From: Brienomyrus brachyistius
Taxonomy: Eukaryota > Chordata > Actinopteri > Osteoglossiformes > Mormyridae
Reading direction: 5' to 3'
NCBI RefSeq assembly: GCF_023856365.1
Contig: NC_064539.1
Coordinates: forward strand, 27,741,493 to 27,805,492
DNA length: 64,000 nucleotides
A model generated the notes under the pieces. The model saw nothing but the letters and a program-made list of their open reading frames with translations, did not search any database and was not told where the DNA came from. Both the position numbers and the translations under genes were made by a program. Position 1 is the stretch's first letter. Each line of letters starts with the position of its first letter. This document shows, in pieces, positions 12,193 through 25,600 of this stretch.

Positions 12193-13040
12193 TTAACACT
12201 GAACAGCAGAATGGGGAAATGTCATCTTAGTCATTTTGACCGTGACACGATTGTTAGTACCAGACAAGTTGGTTTGAATATTTCTTTAACTGTTGATCTA
12301 CTGGGATTTTCACAAACTTCAGTCTCTAGAGTTAAGTTAGAATGCTGCAAGAAAACATTCCGCGTGTGGCAGTTACTGGAGACAGAAGCACATTGTTGAC
12401 GACAGAGGTCAGAGGAGAATGACCAGACTGGTTCATGCTGACAGAAAGAGCACGGTAACTTAGAAAACCATTCTGTACAGCCGTGGTGAGCAGAAAAGCA
12501 TCTCAGAATGCATAGTCTGTTGAACTTTGAAGCAGATGGTAGCAGAAAACCATGTCGGGTTCCACTCCCGTCAGCAATAAAAAAAAAAACAGAATACTGG
12601 ACAGTTGCAGACTGGAAAAATGTAGTCCGGTCTGATGAATCTCAATTTCTGCTGAGACACACAGATGGTTGGGTCAGAATTTGGTGTCAACAGCATGAAT
12701 CCATGGACCCAACCTGCCTTGTGTCAACAGTCCAGATGGTGGTGGTGTGATATGGGCATGCTGTGGGTCTGCTAATACTAGTTGATTATCAATTGAATGC
12801 CACAGTCTATCTGAGTATTGTTGCGGACCATATGTACCCCTTCATGGCCACAATTTACCTACTGTCTGTTGGCTACTTCCAGCTTGATAATGTCACAAAC
12901 GCAAAAGTAATTTTAAACCAGTTTCATGATGGCTTTCAGTGGCCTTCCTAGTCGATCTAAATCCAACAGAATTCCTTTGCGACGTAGTAGAACTGGACAT
13001 TCGCAGCATGTATTGGCGATCGACAAATCTGCAGAAATTA
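12193..13040 (+). pseudogene. Decayed Tc1-like transposase
   Basis: Pieces in shifted frames run from the N-terminal MGKCHLSHFDRDTIV segment through the DES and QLDN boxes to NPTEFLCDVV. At least three frame breaks or stops occur (near 12397, 12750, 12949). Much of the linker between the DNA-binding and catalytic regions is abbreviated. Confidence 0.8.
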
Positions 13041-13047
13041 TGTGATA

Positions 13048-13851
13048 CAGTGGTACCTCGGAACATGAACTAAATTTGTTCCAGAAGGCTGATCGAGTTG
13101 AAAATTGGTTGGGTTCCAAGTCGAATTTTCCCATAAGAAATAATGTAAATTAATTTAATCCATTCCAGACCCCCAAATGATTGGCTGTTTAAACTAATCT
13201 TCCTACGTAATGATAAAAAAGCATTAATGATCAACATACATGATAAAGCACACATAAGAAAGTGATAAACATTAACTAAACGACAATCCCTTGCCCCGAA
13301 GTGAGAGTAGACACGCATGATCCACCTTCTTGCTATAATTTCCTTTTTAAGTTCCATAGTTACTCTCACTACTTACCCCTTTTTGGTTTTCTGCGATCAC
13401 TGTTCATTCTCTTCGGGGCCATGATTACTGTGTCACGTAAAGTACTGTAGATAAACACAAAAAAATTCACACCGAACACAGGAACACAGCTTTCACACGT
13501 CAAACTTGGTCAAGAGGTACTGCGAGACTGACAGCAATTCATAGGCATAAACATCCCAGTAGGTCCATTTGCCTTTGTGTCAGACCATCAGAGACGCATC
13601 TCGATCCGTACAAGTTTTAGCAGGTCTTTGTTTTATCGTGTTGTGAGTTTTCGGTCGAGTTGCGGTTAGAGTTTTCTCGACCAACCCATTCAAGGTCCGT
13701 ATTGGTAGAGTTGAATGCATCTCGACAGGTTTTAGCAGGAATGGCCGAGTTCCAAGGTTTAGATCAAGGTGCAAGTAAGAAAAAAAATAATTCAACAGAC
13801 CCGTTCAATGTCCGAGTTGGTCAAGTTAACAGGCGTTCCAGGGTTCTACTG
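13048..13851. mobile_element. TcMar-Tigger-like non-autonomous element nested in Tc1
   Basis: TA (13046-13047 and 13852-13853) flanks ends CAGTGGTACCTCGGAAC and, on the other strand, CAGTAGAACCCTGGAAC. The interior has inverted GTTCCA/GGTTCCAAG-rich motifs but no transposase. It is related by its ends to the element at 24842-25703. Its position inside the Tc1 relic shows it inserted later. Confidence 0.7.
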
Positions 13852-14189
13852 TATAGTCATGTCAGCATGGACCTGAACCTCAAAGGAATGTGTGCAACAT
13901 TTTGTAGGATCCGTTCCACAAATTTGAGGCTGTTTTAAGAGCAAAGGGGAGCCCCTATCCAGTATTAGTATAGAGTTCCGAATAATATGCTCAGTGAGTG
14001 TATAATATTTTTCCGGTAATAAAAATGTTAAAAAAAATTAATTTGTAGCAATATACACTTACTTATTATATGTACATTATACAGTATTTCCTACTGGTCT
14101 GGTGGGCTTGATTAGTGAACAAGACCTTAAAATGCCTCATATTCAGATGAAACCTGCTTCATAATATTATTTGTTCCACAAGCATTCCA

Positions 14190-14315
14190 TCCCAGGATGT
14201 ATCCCAGCCTGGGATAAGCTCCAGCACCCACCCACCCCCCCCAATCCTGCGCCCCACCCCTGTGTCCCTGCCCAGAATAAGCAGTTAGAAGATGGATGGA
14301 TGGATTTGTTCCAGA
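14190..14315 (+). repeat. SINE 3' fragment with (GGAT)n tail
   Basis: CCTGGGATAAGCTCCAGC and GAATAAGCAGTTAGAAGAT precede GGATGGATGGAT. This is the 3' body of the fish SINE family seen at 35415-35773. Confidence 0.6.
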
Positions 14316-15832
14316 AGCTTAAAAATTCCTGTAACCATGGGAAATGGCACTTTTTTGAATTTTAACTGTGCAAATGCTTTTAACCTCCTGACAAGACGGA
14401 TTTTCTTATTAGGAGCACAAAGGAAAGTATTAGCATAAAGATTTTACAGTGTATTAAGAAAACATCCACATGTCTCCCTCCGTGACCCCTACTAAGTGCT
14501 TACAATCAGATGATACTTAAATGACTGTGACCCTCAGCAGGGGACCTAAATTAGTTTTCGCTTAGCTGATAACTTAGATTTCCCTGTCTGCTGCTTCTTG
14601 CACAAACTGATCCCCAGAGAGGGAATGACCAAGAACATTAAAGCAGTTCAGTGACCCACATCTCATCTGAGGGAGAAGCACTTTGAAGTTTGTGGCCTGC
14701 AGTTTTATATCTCCCAGACCGTCCTGAGCCTGTCGGTGCTGACTGTAGGTGCTGAACTGAATGCTGCCTGATCTGATTAGCTGTGCCGTTCAGGGGAGTC
14801 CTTTACCGCCCATACATTAGTTAGCCATTACGAATTATCCGGGTGCTGAATAAGTACCTTCGGAACGCTCCAAGCAGGTAGTCCGTGAGGAGAATGTTTT
14901 ATTGGATGGAGGAGAGTTTTCCTATGTCTTAGCACAAGTTATAAGTATGATGAAAAGTAATTACTTCACCTTTTGAGCGTCCAGAAACCTGAACATGTAA
15001 CAAAACAATTTTTTTTGCATTCATTATACACTTAGAAATACATTTTACAATCTAAAATGCATGCAAATAATTACATAATTATATAAGAACTGCTGTAAAT
15101 AACACAATAGCATATAGAAATATATGAGTATATACAAATATATTACCATTAGCTTATATTTAAGTGACTGGTCAATAAAAGAATAATTGTTTTAATTAAA
15201 TTTTAATTAAAATGAGTGAAAAATAGATTCAAAGGAAGTCCTCTGTCCTTGCAAAACTAAGACATGGTGCATGTACATGACTAGGAGAGTGTGACAGACT
15301 GTGCCAATGCACTTCAAATGGCAGACAATGAATGCAGTGCATTTTTACAGGTGAATAGTGAAATGCTAATCTTTCTGTGTCAGCTCGGTTTTGAACCACT
15401 GTGCTGGACCGTAAAGCCCGGCAGAGGGTGGTAGGTTCAGCTGAATGCATCTGTACGGCTGAACTGCCCTCCCTGCGGGATATTTAACTCAGACGATGCA
15501 GGAGCAGAGTTGAGATAATAGTATAAAGGACATGAGGATTAATTAAAGTAGAGTAAGAAAATCCACGGAAGGTTTTACTGAGCATATCTGCAGCTTCTCT
15601 GTGGACAATCACACTCAGATCTTAAAATCAGGGGCAGACAGTCACTGACACACATCAATCTTCAAGCAAATGTTTAACAGCAACATAAAGGTTCTTCAAA
15701 ATAAGTTATAGACATTTTGCTTTTTCTACTGTAGAATTTATTACTCTACGGCAATTCTCACATTTGGTACAATTCAGTGAACATGATCTCCACAGATATC
15801 TACATGAAGATCTGAGAATATGAGGAAAGCGA
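14316..15832. other. Intergenic, no gene seen
   Basis: AT-rich sequence without recognised exons or repeats. Confidence 0.5.
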
Positions 15833-15845
15833 CCAGAAAAGAACC

Positions 15846-16202
15846 CATCCATCCATCCATTTTCCAAACCGCTTATCCTATTGGGTCGCGGGGGGTCCGG
15901 AGCCTATCCCGGAATCAATGGGCACGAGGCAGGGAACAACCCAGGATGGGGGGCCAGCCCATCGCAGGGCACACTCACACACCATTCACTCACACATGCA
16001 CACCTATGGGCAATTTAGCAACTCCAATTAGCCTCAGCATGTCTTTGGACTGTGGGGGGAAACCGGAGTACCCGGAGGAAACCCCACGACGACACGGGGA
16101 GAACATGCAAACTCCGCACACATGTGACCCAGGCGGAGACTCGAACCCGGGTCCCAGAGGTGTGGGGCGACAGTGCTAACCACTGCACCACCATGCCGCC
16201 CC
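15846..16202 (-). mobile_element. Fish tRNA-derived SINE with perfect 13-bp target duplication
   Basis: On the minus strand the copy runs from a GGGGGGCGGCATGGTGGTGC head, through a B-box-like GGTTCGAGTC, to CGCTTATCC-type 3' body and an (ATGG)n tail. CCAGAAAAGAACC occurs at both 15833-15845 and 16203-16215, an exact duplication flanking the element. This demonstrates retroposition. The plus-strand open frames across it are artefacts. Confidence 0.88.
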
Positions 16203-16215
16203 CCAGAAAAGAACC

Positions 16216-17094
16216 AGATCTACAAAATGAAAGTCTTCAGCTGGGCCGATGTGACGTCACATGTCAGACAGACGGCATGGTGACAGCATGGCTCCGGCGG
16301 GTTTGTTTGTGGGCTAACATTGTGTAGGACTATTCAAACTCCTCCACTTTATGTTCTCCCTCCAAAAGAAACGGCGACCAGGAAAACGTCCACTTCTGGC
16401 CTCGACTAGAGAAATATGGCCGTACTTTTAGGCCTTTTGCATAATAAAATCTCACTCACGACCAAAGCCAAAGTACTTAAAAAACACTTGCTCTGTGAGC
16501 CCCAGCTGTGTAACTGTGTAAGAATCTGTGACTGCGGATATTTTATTGAATTATTTAAAATATATGCTTAAGAAAACAATTACTCACAGAATTAAAGATA
16601 GCTGATTCACTGTTTTATATTCCACAAAAGTGACCTGGATTGAGATATTTAGGACGACTGAAATTTTTGAGTGAGTACTGTGGTTAATGATGGAGAAAAG
16701 CTTTCAGAGGTTATGCAGTGTAAATACACCTTGGTTTAATAAGGTTTAAGACTGGTTAGCTGTGCCGTGGTGCCTACACACATCGTTAATTTATTTTCCT
16801 CTTATACAGCAATGGAAATTAGTGACAGTACTAAGGTCACACCCACAAAGCCATACTCAGTCTAATTTCAGCTCATTACACTTTGGCATGGTGACATGTA
16901 AATCACACCATGCCAGATTAAATATATTACCCAACTCTAGAAGTAACGTATAAGAACAATGGGTATGACTGTGACCTCAAATCTCCAGGGACGAGTTTAG
17001 TTCCTGGCCTGACTGTATACGCATACAGTCTCTTAATCACTCGGTGTGACTTTTGCTGCATGATGGACCCTCATCCAGCCCACGATGTCTTACA
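16216..17094. other. Intergenic, no gene seen
   Basis: No exon, RNA gene or clear mobile element was recognised. Confidence 0.5.
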
Positions 17095-17340
17095 GAACCA
17101 GTCAGTTCTATAGGTGACTGTATCGGAGGGGCGCTGGCTTGCCAGCCAGTTTCACTCTACCTTGGTAGGAGGCGCCGGCAGTGATACTCGCCTAGGGCGT
17201 CCCATCGGCAAGGACTGGTATCGGTGTCTCGTGTCGTCTGCTACCTGGGATTGGCTCCAGGCTCATACTGGATAAGCGATACTGGATACCCAGACCGCAT
17301 ACTGGATAAGCGGCTATAAAAACTGAATGGATGGAAGGAC
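17095..17340 (+). repeat. Diverged SINE relic
   Basis: GGGATTGGCTCCAGGCTCAT, two copies of ATACTGGATAAGCG and a terminal GAATGGATGGAAGG mark the 3' part of the SINE family. A local duplication of the ATACTGGATA motif is visible at 17265-17315. Confidence 0.5.
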
Positions 17341-19539
17341 GAATGAATAACGGAAACAAGCTTGTTCCAAAAATATATTATTCATTCAGTTTTGTATTGG
17401 ATAGTGATAGGAGGCTTTTGATTTCATTAAGTCTATGTGGTTAATAAAACATACAGTCCATTAATCACATTTAAATAATACAGCAAAGATTAACTGCATT
17501 TCTGGACATTAGTATAAGCAGATTGTTACAAGACTTCCATAAGTGACAAATACAAAGTTTTATATGTTCTCTAGGGCTAGATGTCACCCTTTTCCATTCA
17601 TGTAAAGAAAATTATATAAAAGGTTTTTACACTGTATGGCATATTGTGTTGTAAATATTCTATATAATATATATATATTTTACAAGTTCCTTTGCGATTT
17701 TACAACTTAGTTCAATCTAACAGCAGTAAATTAGACAGATGTGAACTCTGTGAGCTATTATCATTCGTATGTGACAATTCAGGCCCAAACCTCACTCAAA
17801 ATTTCACACCCAACACTTTGTGGAGAGGGTCCAAGGTCAAGTGTCAAAATGGTTACATTTGTACATACAGATACTTAAACTTAACCTGCGATTGTGCTTG
17901 AGTGAAAATCATCCTGAGGCATAATGTATTTGTCCGCTTGATGGGGAAATGTCAGGTCTAGGAAAGGCATTCATTATCATATATAAAAATTACAGATTTG
18001 GCCTTGGTTTAAATGGATGGTACACAGTATATTATCGAACCAGTCGGTATGTCCCTAACAGTTCAATACGCACATAATCAGCCATGATCAGATTACTCAG
18101 CCATAAGATTTACTTTATTTTTAGATATTCCTTTGTAAAAAACCTATTTAAACTGCAGACCTTTAGGTTAACTACTTTCCTCTGTACCCTTAGTCACAAC
18201 TGCCAGAATAACACCATGGTAAAATAGTATATTATACAGATTTATGTGAGCATAGCTCTAGCATTTAATAGCCAAGGTAACTGCCAAGGTAAGACTGTTC
18301 AGTTTATTAAATATTCAACTGCGCAAACATTCTGGCTATCAAAAACAATCTATCCGAGAAGGATTTCATAATTTACAGATTTATGAGATTGCATATATAC
18401 ATTTATGGCCAAGAGAATACAAAAATTCAATCAGTTAATAGGAGGTTCATGAATGAAACAGTTTAATAGCATCAAAACATTTATCACCCACTGTGCAAAT
18501 AGCAATGTTATTTTTTTAATTCCACATTTTGGTTTCAAAATGGCTTTTGCACATTAAATACAAAAATCTATAAACAAGGAACTGCCGTTTCCAGCTGAAA
18601 AAGGTGAACATCATATAACTCAAAAACTGCCCACGAATTTAGCCAGCTGTACTTGTAAAATGAATTATTACAGCATGACTCTAATACAAATAGCCCAGAA
18701 GCACAAAGGACCAAATCCAGTCCAATTTTAATCATCTTGGTTAAGGAAACATCAGATTACACTTTTCAATAAAGCTCGGATCAAGATCAACGCATTGTCA
18801 ATTGTGAGGTTTCCCAATATCACCTAATGACAACATTAATCAAGACAGTAACCCCATTATCAGCATCTGTTCAGATTCCACATAAATGGCCACATTCACA
18901 CTGACATTCCTTGCTGAAGAGCGGGAATGAAGTTCTGAAATGTTTGCGCTTGGAAATAATTAAGGGAAACAACACGAACGAACGTTTTCCTTTATGCACA
19001 AATGCCATTTTCCAAAGATGGACAATAAACCTAAATGTAATCAAGCTCATGGCCAAACAATCCTTGTGTGGCACTTCTCATTTTTTTGGTGAAATTTGCT
19101 TGCCCAAGAACGCGACAGTGATGTCACACGACAGTATGAACGTGACACTTTCACCAGTTTTGCATTTAGTGGCCATATGTTCTTGACAGTCGAGAGGGAA
19201 TCTGAGCAACGATTTTTGACTGAACGTGAACCTCAGGATCTTGTTATCCCAGGTCAGATGAAAACAAACGTATGAGGAAACTCTGCAGGGGGTAAAGGAA
19301 TCTGACCCCCCCACAGCCTGAAAGGCTTAGAGGTACCGGAGTTGGATGACATGATGTTTGTGCCTCAGGCTTCTCGGGCCAAATCAGAGTGCGTCAAAGC
19401 CAGAGAGGGCTCTGTGTGCCGAGGAAGAGCAGCGGAGCAGCTCGGAAAGGGCGCCATCACTGGGAATCCGGGCCCCCCCTCCGTGGTGCTGCCTTGCCGC
19501 CGTTGTCGAGACCCTGGCTGACCCCCTCTGCTGAAGGAG
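17341..19539. other. 3' flank / 3' UTR region of TMEM167A
   Basis: The part adjoining 19539 must include the TMEM167A 3' UTR, but its end cannot be fixed. Minus-strand AATAAA candidates lie at 18308-18303 and near 18118-18113. No other gene was recognised. Confidence 0.5.
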
Positions 19540-19610
19540 CTACTCTGAGAACAGAATGGTGAAGGCCATAACGACGCAGCAGACTGCCACGTAGGGGCTC
19601 TTCCGCTCAC
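19540..19610 (-). CDS. tmem167a: TMEM167A exon 4 (terminal coding exon)
   Basis: The exon starts after a TGTTACAG acceptor. It completes Gly50, encodes [22 protein letters not shown] and stops at TAG (19542-19540). It holds the second membrane segment. The 3' UTR follows below 19540. Confidence 0.93.
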
Positions 19611-22600
19611 CTGTAACACAGGATGGGTGACAACTGTGAGAGGGCGGGCCACTGGACCCCCCCGTCACAACATAGACACACAGAGAACCAAACCGGTCCA
19701 GTAAAGTGCCACCTGGATCTGAAAACCACTGCCCTGAAATAGGCACAGCCACTAGTTTATCTCCCATAAAAAAATACCTACTATTACTTTAAAAAGATTA
19801 AGTTCATCACAAAATATCCCACTATAACTATATGATTAGGGCTTCATGACATTATCACATGGATAAGATCTATAGGAGTAGGATGACCCTAGATACTGTG
19901 CCCCTACTACAGACATATCAGTACACTTCTAGCTGCAATAAGGACACAACATAGCTGATCGCAAAGAGTAAAAATGACGAGCAAAAGCATCCCTGGTCAG
20001 AACCTCAGGACAGGGTTACCTACCCACAGACAGGATCAGAAACTAAATTACTACTGCACAGCAAATTCCAGAATACCCTAAATCAAAAGAAAAGGTTTAG
20101 CTAATTATAGCGTCTGTATCTTTTGTTTCAGCCATACGGCATTTTCTTTACCCAACACACAAAGACTGTGCTCTTCTCTGAACTGGAGTTTTAACCATGT
20201 GATTAAAACATCTGACAATGCGATTATATTGCATGACCACTTGAGTAAGCAGCTAAGACTGGCAAGGAGACGCAATTCCCTGTGCCTCCAGACTGCTGTC
20301 TCAGCTGTGTCAGCGCGTGCAAAGCGATCAGCCAGCCCTGCAGGGCTACAACAGTGAAGCTGAACTCCTGTGGCCTGTACTACGAAGCGGGGTTACTGGC
20401 TTATCGGGGTACCTTGTCGAATTTAAGGTACCACAGCTTAAATCGGCTTCATATTCGTTCACTTACATTTTGCCCAGACTACCTTAAATCCGACAAGTTA
20501 CCCCGATAAGCCAGTAACCCTGCTTCATAGTACAGGCCACTGGTTAGGAAGGTATACCAGTGATGGCAGACCAGCCAAGCACTAGGATACTTAACTGGAG
20601 CAGACAAGAATGGAGTTACACAGACTAAAAGATGCATTTTGTCTGTATTCCTACAAATCTTAAATACTCACAGATGTGACAATTCAGACTTACCAGGCAA
20701 AATGTAATAAAGAGCAGTTTATTATGACATTCATAAAGCTTACCTATCCTTGCACATTTCCAAAATATGCCCAGAATTCTGAAAAAGAGCAGAAGAAATG
20801 TTAACATCACGTCAGCAGCATATTCTCAAAGACACCTACCCAAAACACACAGGCACGCATTCACTGGCTGTAACAGCTGCAGCACATCACTCTAATTCTG
20901 ATGTTAGGATTTCCTGCCTGAAATCTAGTCAAACTAGATTTGATTGTATCATTACAATGGAAGTGTCCTCTAATTAAGCACAATTCCCATAACTTTCACA
21001 TTTCTAAACAAACATGCTAAAGGCATCTTTTCCTGCTCTATCTGGAGAATTTTTTGATTAAGACATAAAGGAACATTTATCCTCAAATTCTTTTAAAACA
21101 CTTGTTGATTTCGTCCTCCATTAAGTCCAGGAGACCCTTCTTTATGTCACCTGTTACGTGGGATAGGCTTCTGGCTCATGAGGTTATGAAAAACAGATGA
21201 ATGAATGGATAGATGGATGGGTAGTCTTCCTGATTTCATGGACATTTTGCCACCACAATAAAGTAGATTTGACTGTATAAGTTGTGTTTGTCTCACCACA
21301 AAACAGCAGATTGGTGTCCTTATTACTGCTTACTCCTAGTGACAGCCGTATGCTAATTTAACATTCCAAAAATGTAGCCGGGTCATTACTAGTATATTAA
21401 AAAGTAACCTCTCCCGGGAAAACACCCGAAAGAAACTTCTGCAGTGTCTAAGTACAAACATGTAAAAGGGCTTTTGGCTGTAGAGGCTGAATTAAAAAAA
21501 TTCTACTAAGAAGGCATCAGTCCACAGAAATTCACAATTTAAGGTCTTAACCATGTATACGCCCTTATACTTCCGGAAGCTATTTGGTTCCCATGCCTCA
21601 AATTTTTCTTTTTTTTTTAACTTTTAAGATTTCAACAGTGGGCCAGAGAATGTGTGTGTGATAAAGCCAAATTTAACTGCCTCCACATAATGCAAAATCA
21701 CCACATTATTAGTGCTCGTACATAAACGGTGAGCCTACTCTCTGGAAGACCATGAAGAATCATGGCCACTAGGGGGCAGTGTAGCAGGGCAGCTGATCCA
21801 TTTTACAGAATTGACACTCTCCTTTCTACAGGCAGACAATGGACCAGCTGCAGCATCTGCCAGCACCGGGGCCTCACTAAGAAACGCCCCATTGATTAGC
21901 GCCCCAGCGAACATTAACTGGACACATCCGATAAAACACAAGAGCCTCTGTTCTCCAGCAGTGGGGAAACAATTCCTGATCCAGCAAGTTGGCAGTGAAG
22001 CGCAAGAACAGCCAAACGGCACTCTCCTCTAACTTATGGAGGCTCTGGGAGGAGGACCAGAGGGGATTAAAGGGAACCTGACATTAATGCCATAAGAGAA
22101 ATGCCCTTAACTCACAGTATCCCTCTGAAACCCCCCCCATTTGCTTTTGGCTTTTAAGAGAGGAGATTTTAGCCAAAGAAAACCACAGCTAAAGACACTT
22201 CAATCTTAACTATGCACTCATACTACTATCCAAAACTCTAGCTGTGTTCTCAATAAAGCCATTACGGTCTCCATTGTTGCAGGAATAATAAGGTAGGGAT
22301 ATTTATTTGCAGAATCTGTTAATTATATTTGTGCGAGTCATCCGATTAGCAAGAGAAGAACAGCAATGCTTATCATTTCACAAACTGAACCCTGGAAACA
22401 GAGTCAAGCAGTAAAGTTTTACAAACTGACAGCTGGAATAGTGGCTGTTACCAATTAGGGACCATAAAAATGTCTGGATGATGTGCAGTACGTGATAAAG
22501 CCAGGGGGCAGGAGCTGCACATGCAAACAGACCAATGTATGGGAAGGGGGCGGGGCACCACACCAGGAAGGGGGCGGGGCACCACACCAGGAGCCTTAAA

Positions 22601-25600
22601 TCATCTGAGCGCTGATATACCCCAAGACCAGAAGAAAATGAGGACAGGGCTATATAACAGAATACCAGAGGATGGTCTAGGAATCATTACAATGGAAGTG
22701 TCCTCAAATTAAGCCCATTTCCATAACTTTCACATTTCTAAACAAACATACTAAAAGCATCTTTTCCTATTTTAAACCCAACTTTTCCATGTAGTTGATT
22801 TACGAAAAAGAAAGAAAAAAAAACCCAAATAATTCTACCCCAGTCTGCTCAAAATAAAAAAACATAAACCACTAATAAATCTGTACTGCTTTACAACATC
22901 CATGCCCGCTGGGAACTGGAAAACATTTCTGAGGGTTTGTTACTGCAAGACTTTGGAAGCTATTAAAAACACAGCTTAGGATTTCCTCTATGATCTTTTC
23001 AGTCAGAGGGTGTTCGCACTCCATTTTACTAAACTAAACACAATTATATACACTAGCAATTAAGGCAACGGGTATTAGTACTGCCTAGTAATGATCATTT
23101 AAGTGGCGTACAGCAGATACATCCTGAACTTAATCAGCTGATTATTAAATAGCCTGGGTTTTTGATCTATTCCCATCTTCTATGGAATCTCCGAGTGACT
23201 GTAAATTGCCTTCAGAGAATGACGCAAGAATGAACGTGTCTACATGCAAATTCCTTAAGTACGGATGTTGCATTCAGTGTACGCCAGTCTTATTCTCTAT
23301 GCTTCCCAAGAATGGCTGTAGACTGATGCAGCATAAACTAAAATTATGGCTGGGGAACAGGGATGGATAATAAAGATTTAATAGCAATGTATTTCTTAGA
23401 AACACAGCAGAATATTTGCACATGGCTGAAATCTGTTCTGATAATTTACTATTGGGCAATAAGCACTGTATGTGTGTAGCACATGTGCAAATCTATGTGA
23501 TTAATTGGTGGATAATAGTGGGGAACTGCAAGTAGTGACATTTTTTGACCATCAGTGTTAATTAACTGCTTCTCTGTTGGTGCTCGTAAACAGTTATTAA
23601 TGGTTCATTAGGTTTGTGATATGTTAGAGCATCACTGACAGTTCATATTGCTGATGTGTAGCAGAATATGGGAAGAGTTCTGCCCAGCAAAAAAAAAAAG
23701 CACTTAAACTAACAAAGACCTCACAGCTATGAGATGCCAAATGTGTTCAAATCTGTGTCTGTTTTCAGAAGGAGGATAACTGCTGGAGAACAAGTCATTT
23801 CTGTTCGTTTCCATGTTGTCCGGCTGGATGTCCAAACATGTGGCAACATCCTGTTACCTCAAAGGCCTTTAACAAAAGCTCTATTTTGAAATGGGGAAAA
23901 AACGTGATTACAACAGTGACTTGCCAATACGCAAAGCTCTGTAGGAGAATGTTGTTCTAAGCTTCAGAAAAGATGTCATCATCTGCTAATCGCTTAACAT
24001 AGGTGCTTTACTAAGAAGTGGCAGGATCGTCTTGTGAGACGTCAGACACTAATAAACTGAGGCTGCTCTCAGGTAAATACCAGGAACAGGTGTGGCTCAT
24101 CAGAAGCCGGGTAGGACAGTAGCTGAATAGTAGCTCTTCAGGGCCGAAGCTGGAGACCCCTGATTTAGAGAATGTATCTCATTATGTTCATTAGCTGATT
24201 AACAAGAAGTCCGGGTTCACCGGGTTTTTGATTTCCTCCTGCTACAGACACACTACTTAATTGAAAATGATGACATCAAACCTTGAAAAATGGAAGTGTT
24301 CGATAGTCAAAAATCACACAAGTCGCATTTAAATGTAAAGGAGTATTTTTGCATAAAAAGCCCTTGGCTGCAGTGGGGCCCTTAAACCCATGAGTTATAA
24401 CCATACTTCGGCTCGCCGCTAAACACTCATACCCAGTTTTGTTTTTGTCCAGCAGGTTGGGAGCGAGGGAACGGATGTAAGCACACGTACAAATAAGGAG
24501 GAGGATGACTGTCAGCAGACTCTGGAAATTAAAGATGGCAGACTGGAAAAGAACAACAGCAAGAAATCAAGTCAGTACAGTTCGGTTTGTTTTAAACAAA
24601 TATCACACATTTCCTTGCTAAAGAATGAAAACCAAGAGAGATGCATTTGCTCCACTTTTACGTTTAACGAGCACCTGACTGAACACATCTGCTGTTAACA
24701 CAAAACAAAGTGGAATGATCCATTAAGCCAACCAGACACAGTTGTTTCCCATCTCCCTATTTAATGTAATACTACAAACAGCAGGAAAACCTGAAACAGT
24801 GGCTCATGTTCATAAGACACTACATCCATGTCATCAAAATGCAGTGGCACCTCAGCTCACGAACGTAATTCGTTCGTGACCTGAATCAATTTTTCCCATT
24901 TAAAATAATGTAAATACACATAATTCGTCCAAATCTCAGAAACACTGAATTTTTGCATTTTTTAAATGTTTTTCTGTGACCAAGAATATAGACTTAAGTT
25001 AAAGCAACCTTAATTATACACAAATAATGCTAAATTAAATAAAACATTACAACTGAGCATACGCTTGCTGGTGGGCTGGTCACTCAAAAGACGCCAAAAC
25101 ACGGAAAAGAACCACAAAACATCCCCCCAAAAAACTAAACAATTAACATTAAAAGACTGAGTAACAGTCAAAAACAATACAGTCATTTTTAAATTGTGAT
25201 TTTTTAAAAATATTTCGTGATGCCACGCGTTGTATGGCAGTGGACGTCTTTGTTTGTACTGTAAACAAACAATACACAGTCGCCACTATGTGTGAATGGA
25301 GAATATAACATTTACCAATTTATGTTATTAATGAAGTACTGTAATTTTATGTAGACATGTGACTGTTAAAAACCATCACAAACATGTTTATCAAGCACTG
25401 AAAGGTACTGCTATAACAGAACTTCTCTCTATTTTTTTCACATATTCGACCTCTGAAGAGATATAATAAAGACATACATCTACAACAAGTTTTTCCATAC
25501 ATTTCATAACCATTCTTGGGCATAATGTACACTTCCTGTTTTGGGTAGTTCTTTGGGATGTTTTCAATGGACCCTTTTGGGGGATGTTTGTGTGTTCGCA

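Larger units (their letters stand above)
11899..14000 (+). mobile_element. Tc1-like transposon with terminal repeats, carrying a nested element
   Basis: TA dinucleotides (11897-11898, 14001-14002) flank inverted ends CACTCACTGAACACGTTATT and, on the other strand, CACTCACTGAGCATATTATT. The left half encodes GLNISLTVDLLGFSQTSVSR, a Tc1 helix-turn-helix. Then follow SDESQFLLRH with catalytic Asp at 12634-12636, a degraded second Asp box QLDN (Asp 12896-12898), and Glu (12969-12971) only 73 nt later, indicating a deletion in the core. Stops interrupt every part, so it is inactive. A Tigger-like element is inserted at 13048-13851, and a further repeat fragment lies at about 12030-12180. Confidence 0.85.
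20779..24432 (-). other. tmem167a: TMEM167A intron 2
   Basis: A 3,654-bp intron. It holds the 87-bp direct repeat pair (20948, 22683), a SINE 3' tail remnant near 21155-21225 and a 24-bp two-copy GC-box repeat near 22539-22590. No other coding exon was recognised. Confidence 0.85.

Noticed and set aside
15846..16202. tRNA gene suggested by the B-box-like motif
   Set aside because: The head is embedded in a SINE with a (GGAT)n-type tail and target duplications; no tRNA cloverleaf is evident.
20625..20810. 61-residue minus-strand frame containing the kish motif
   Set aside because: Only 35 nt are exon; the flanking residues are intron translated in frame.
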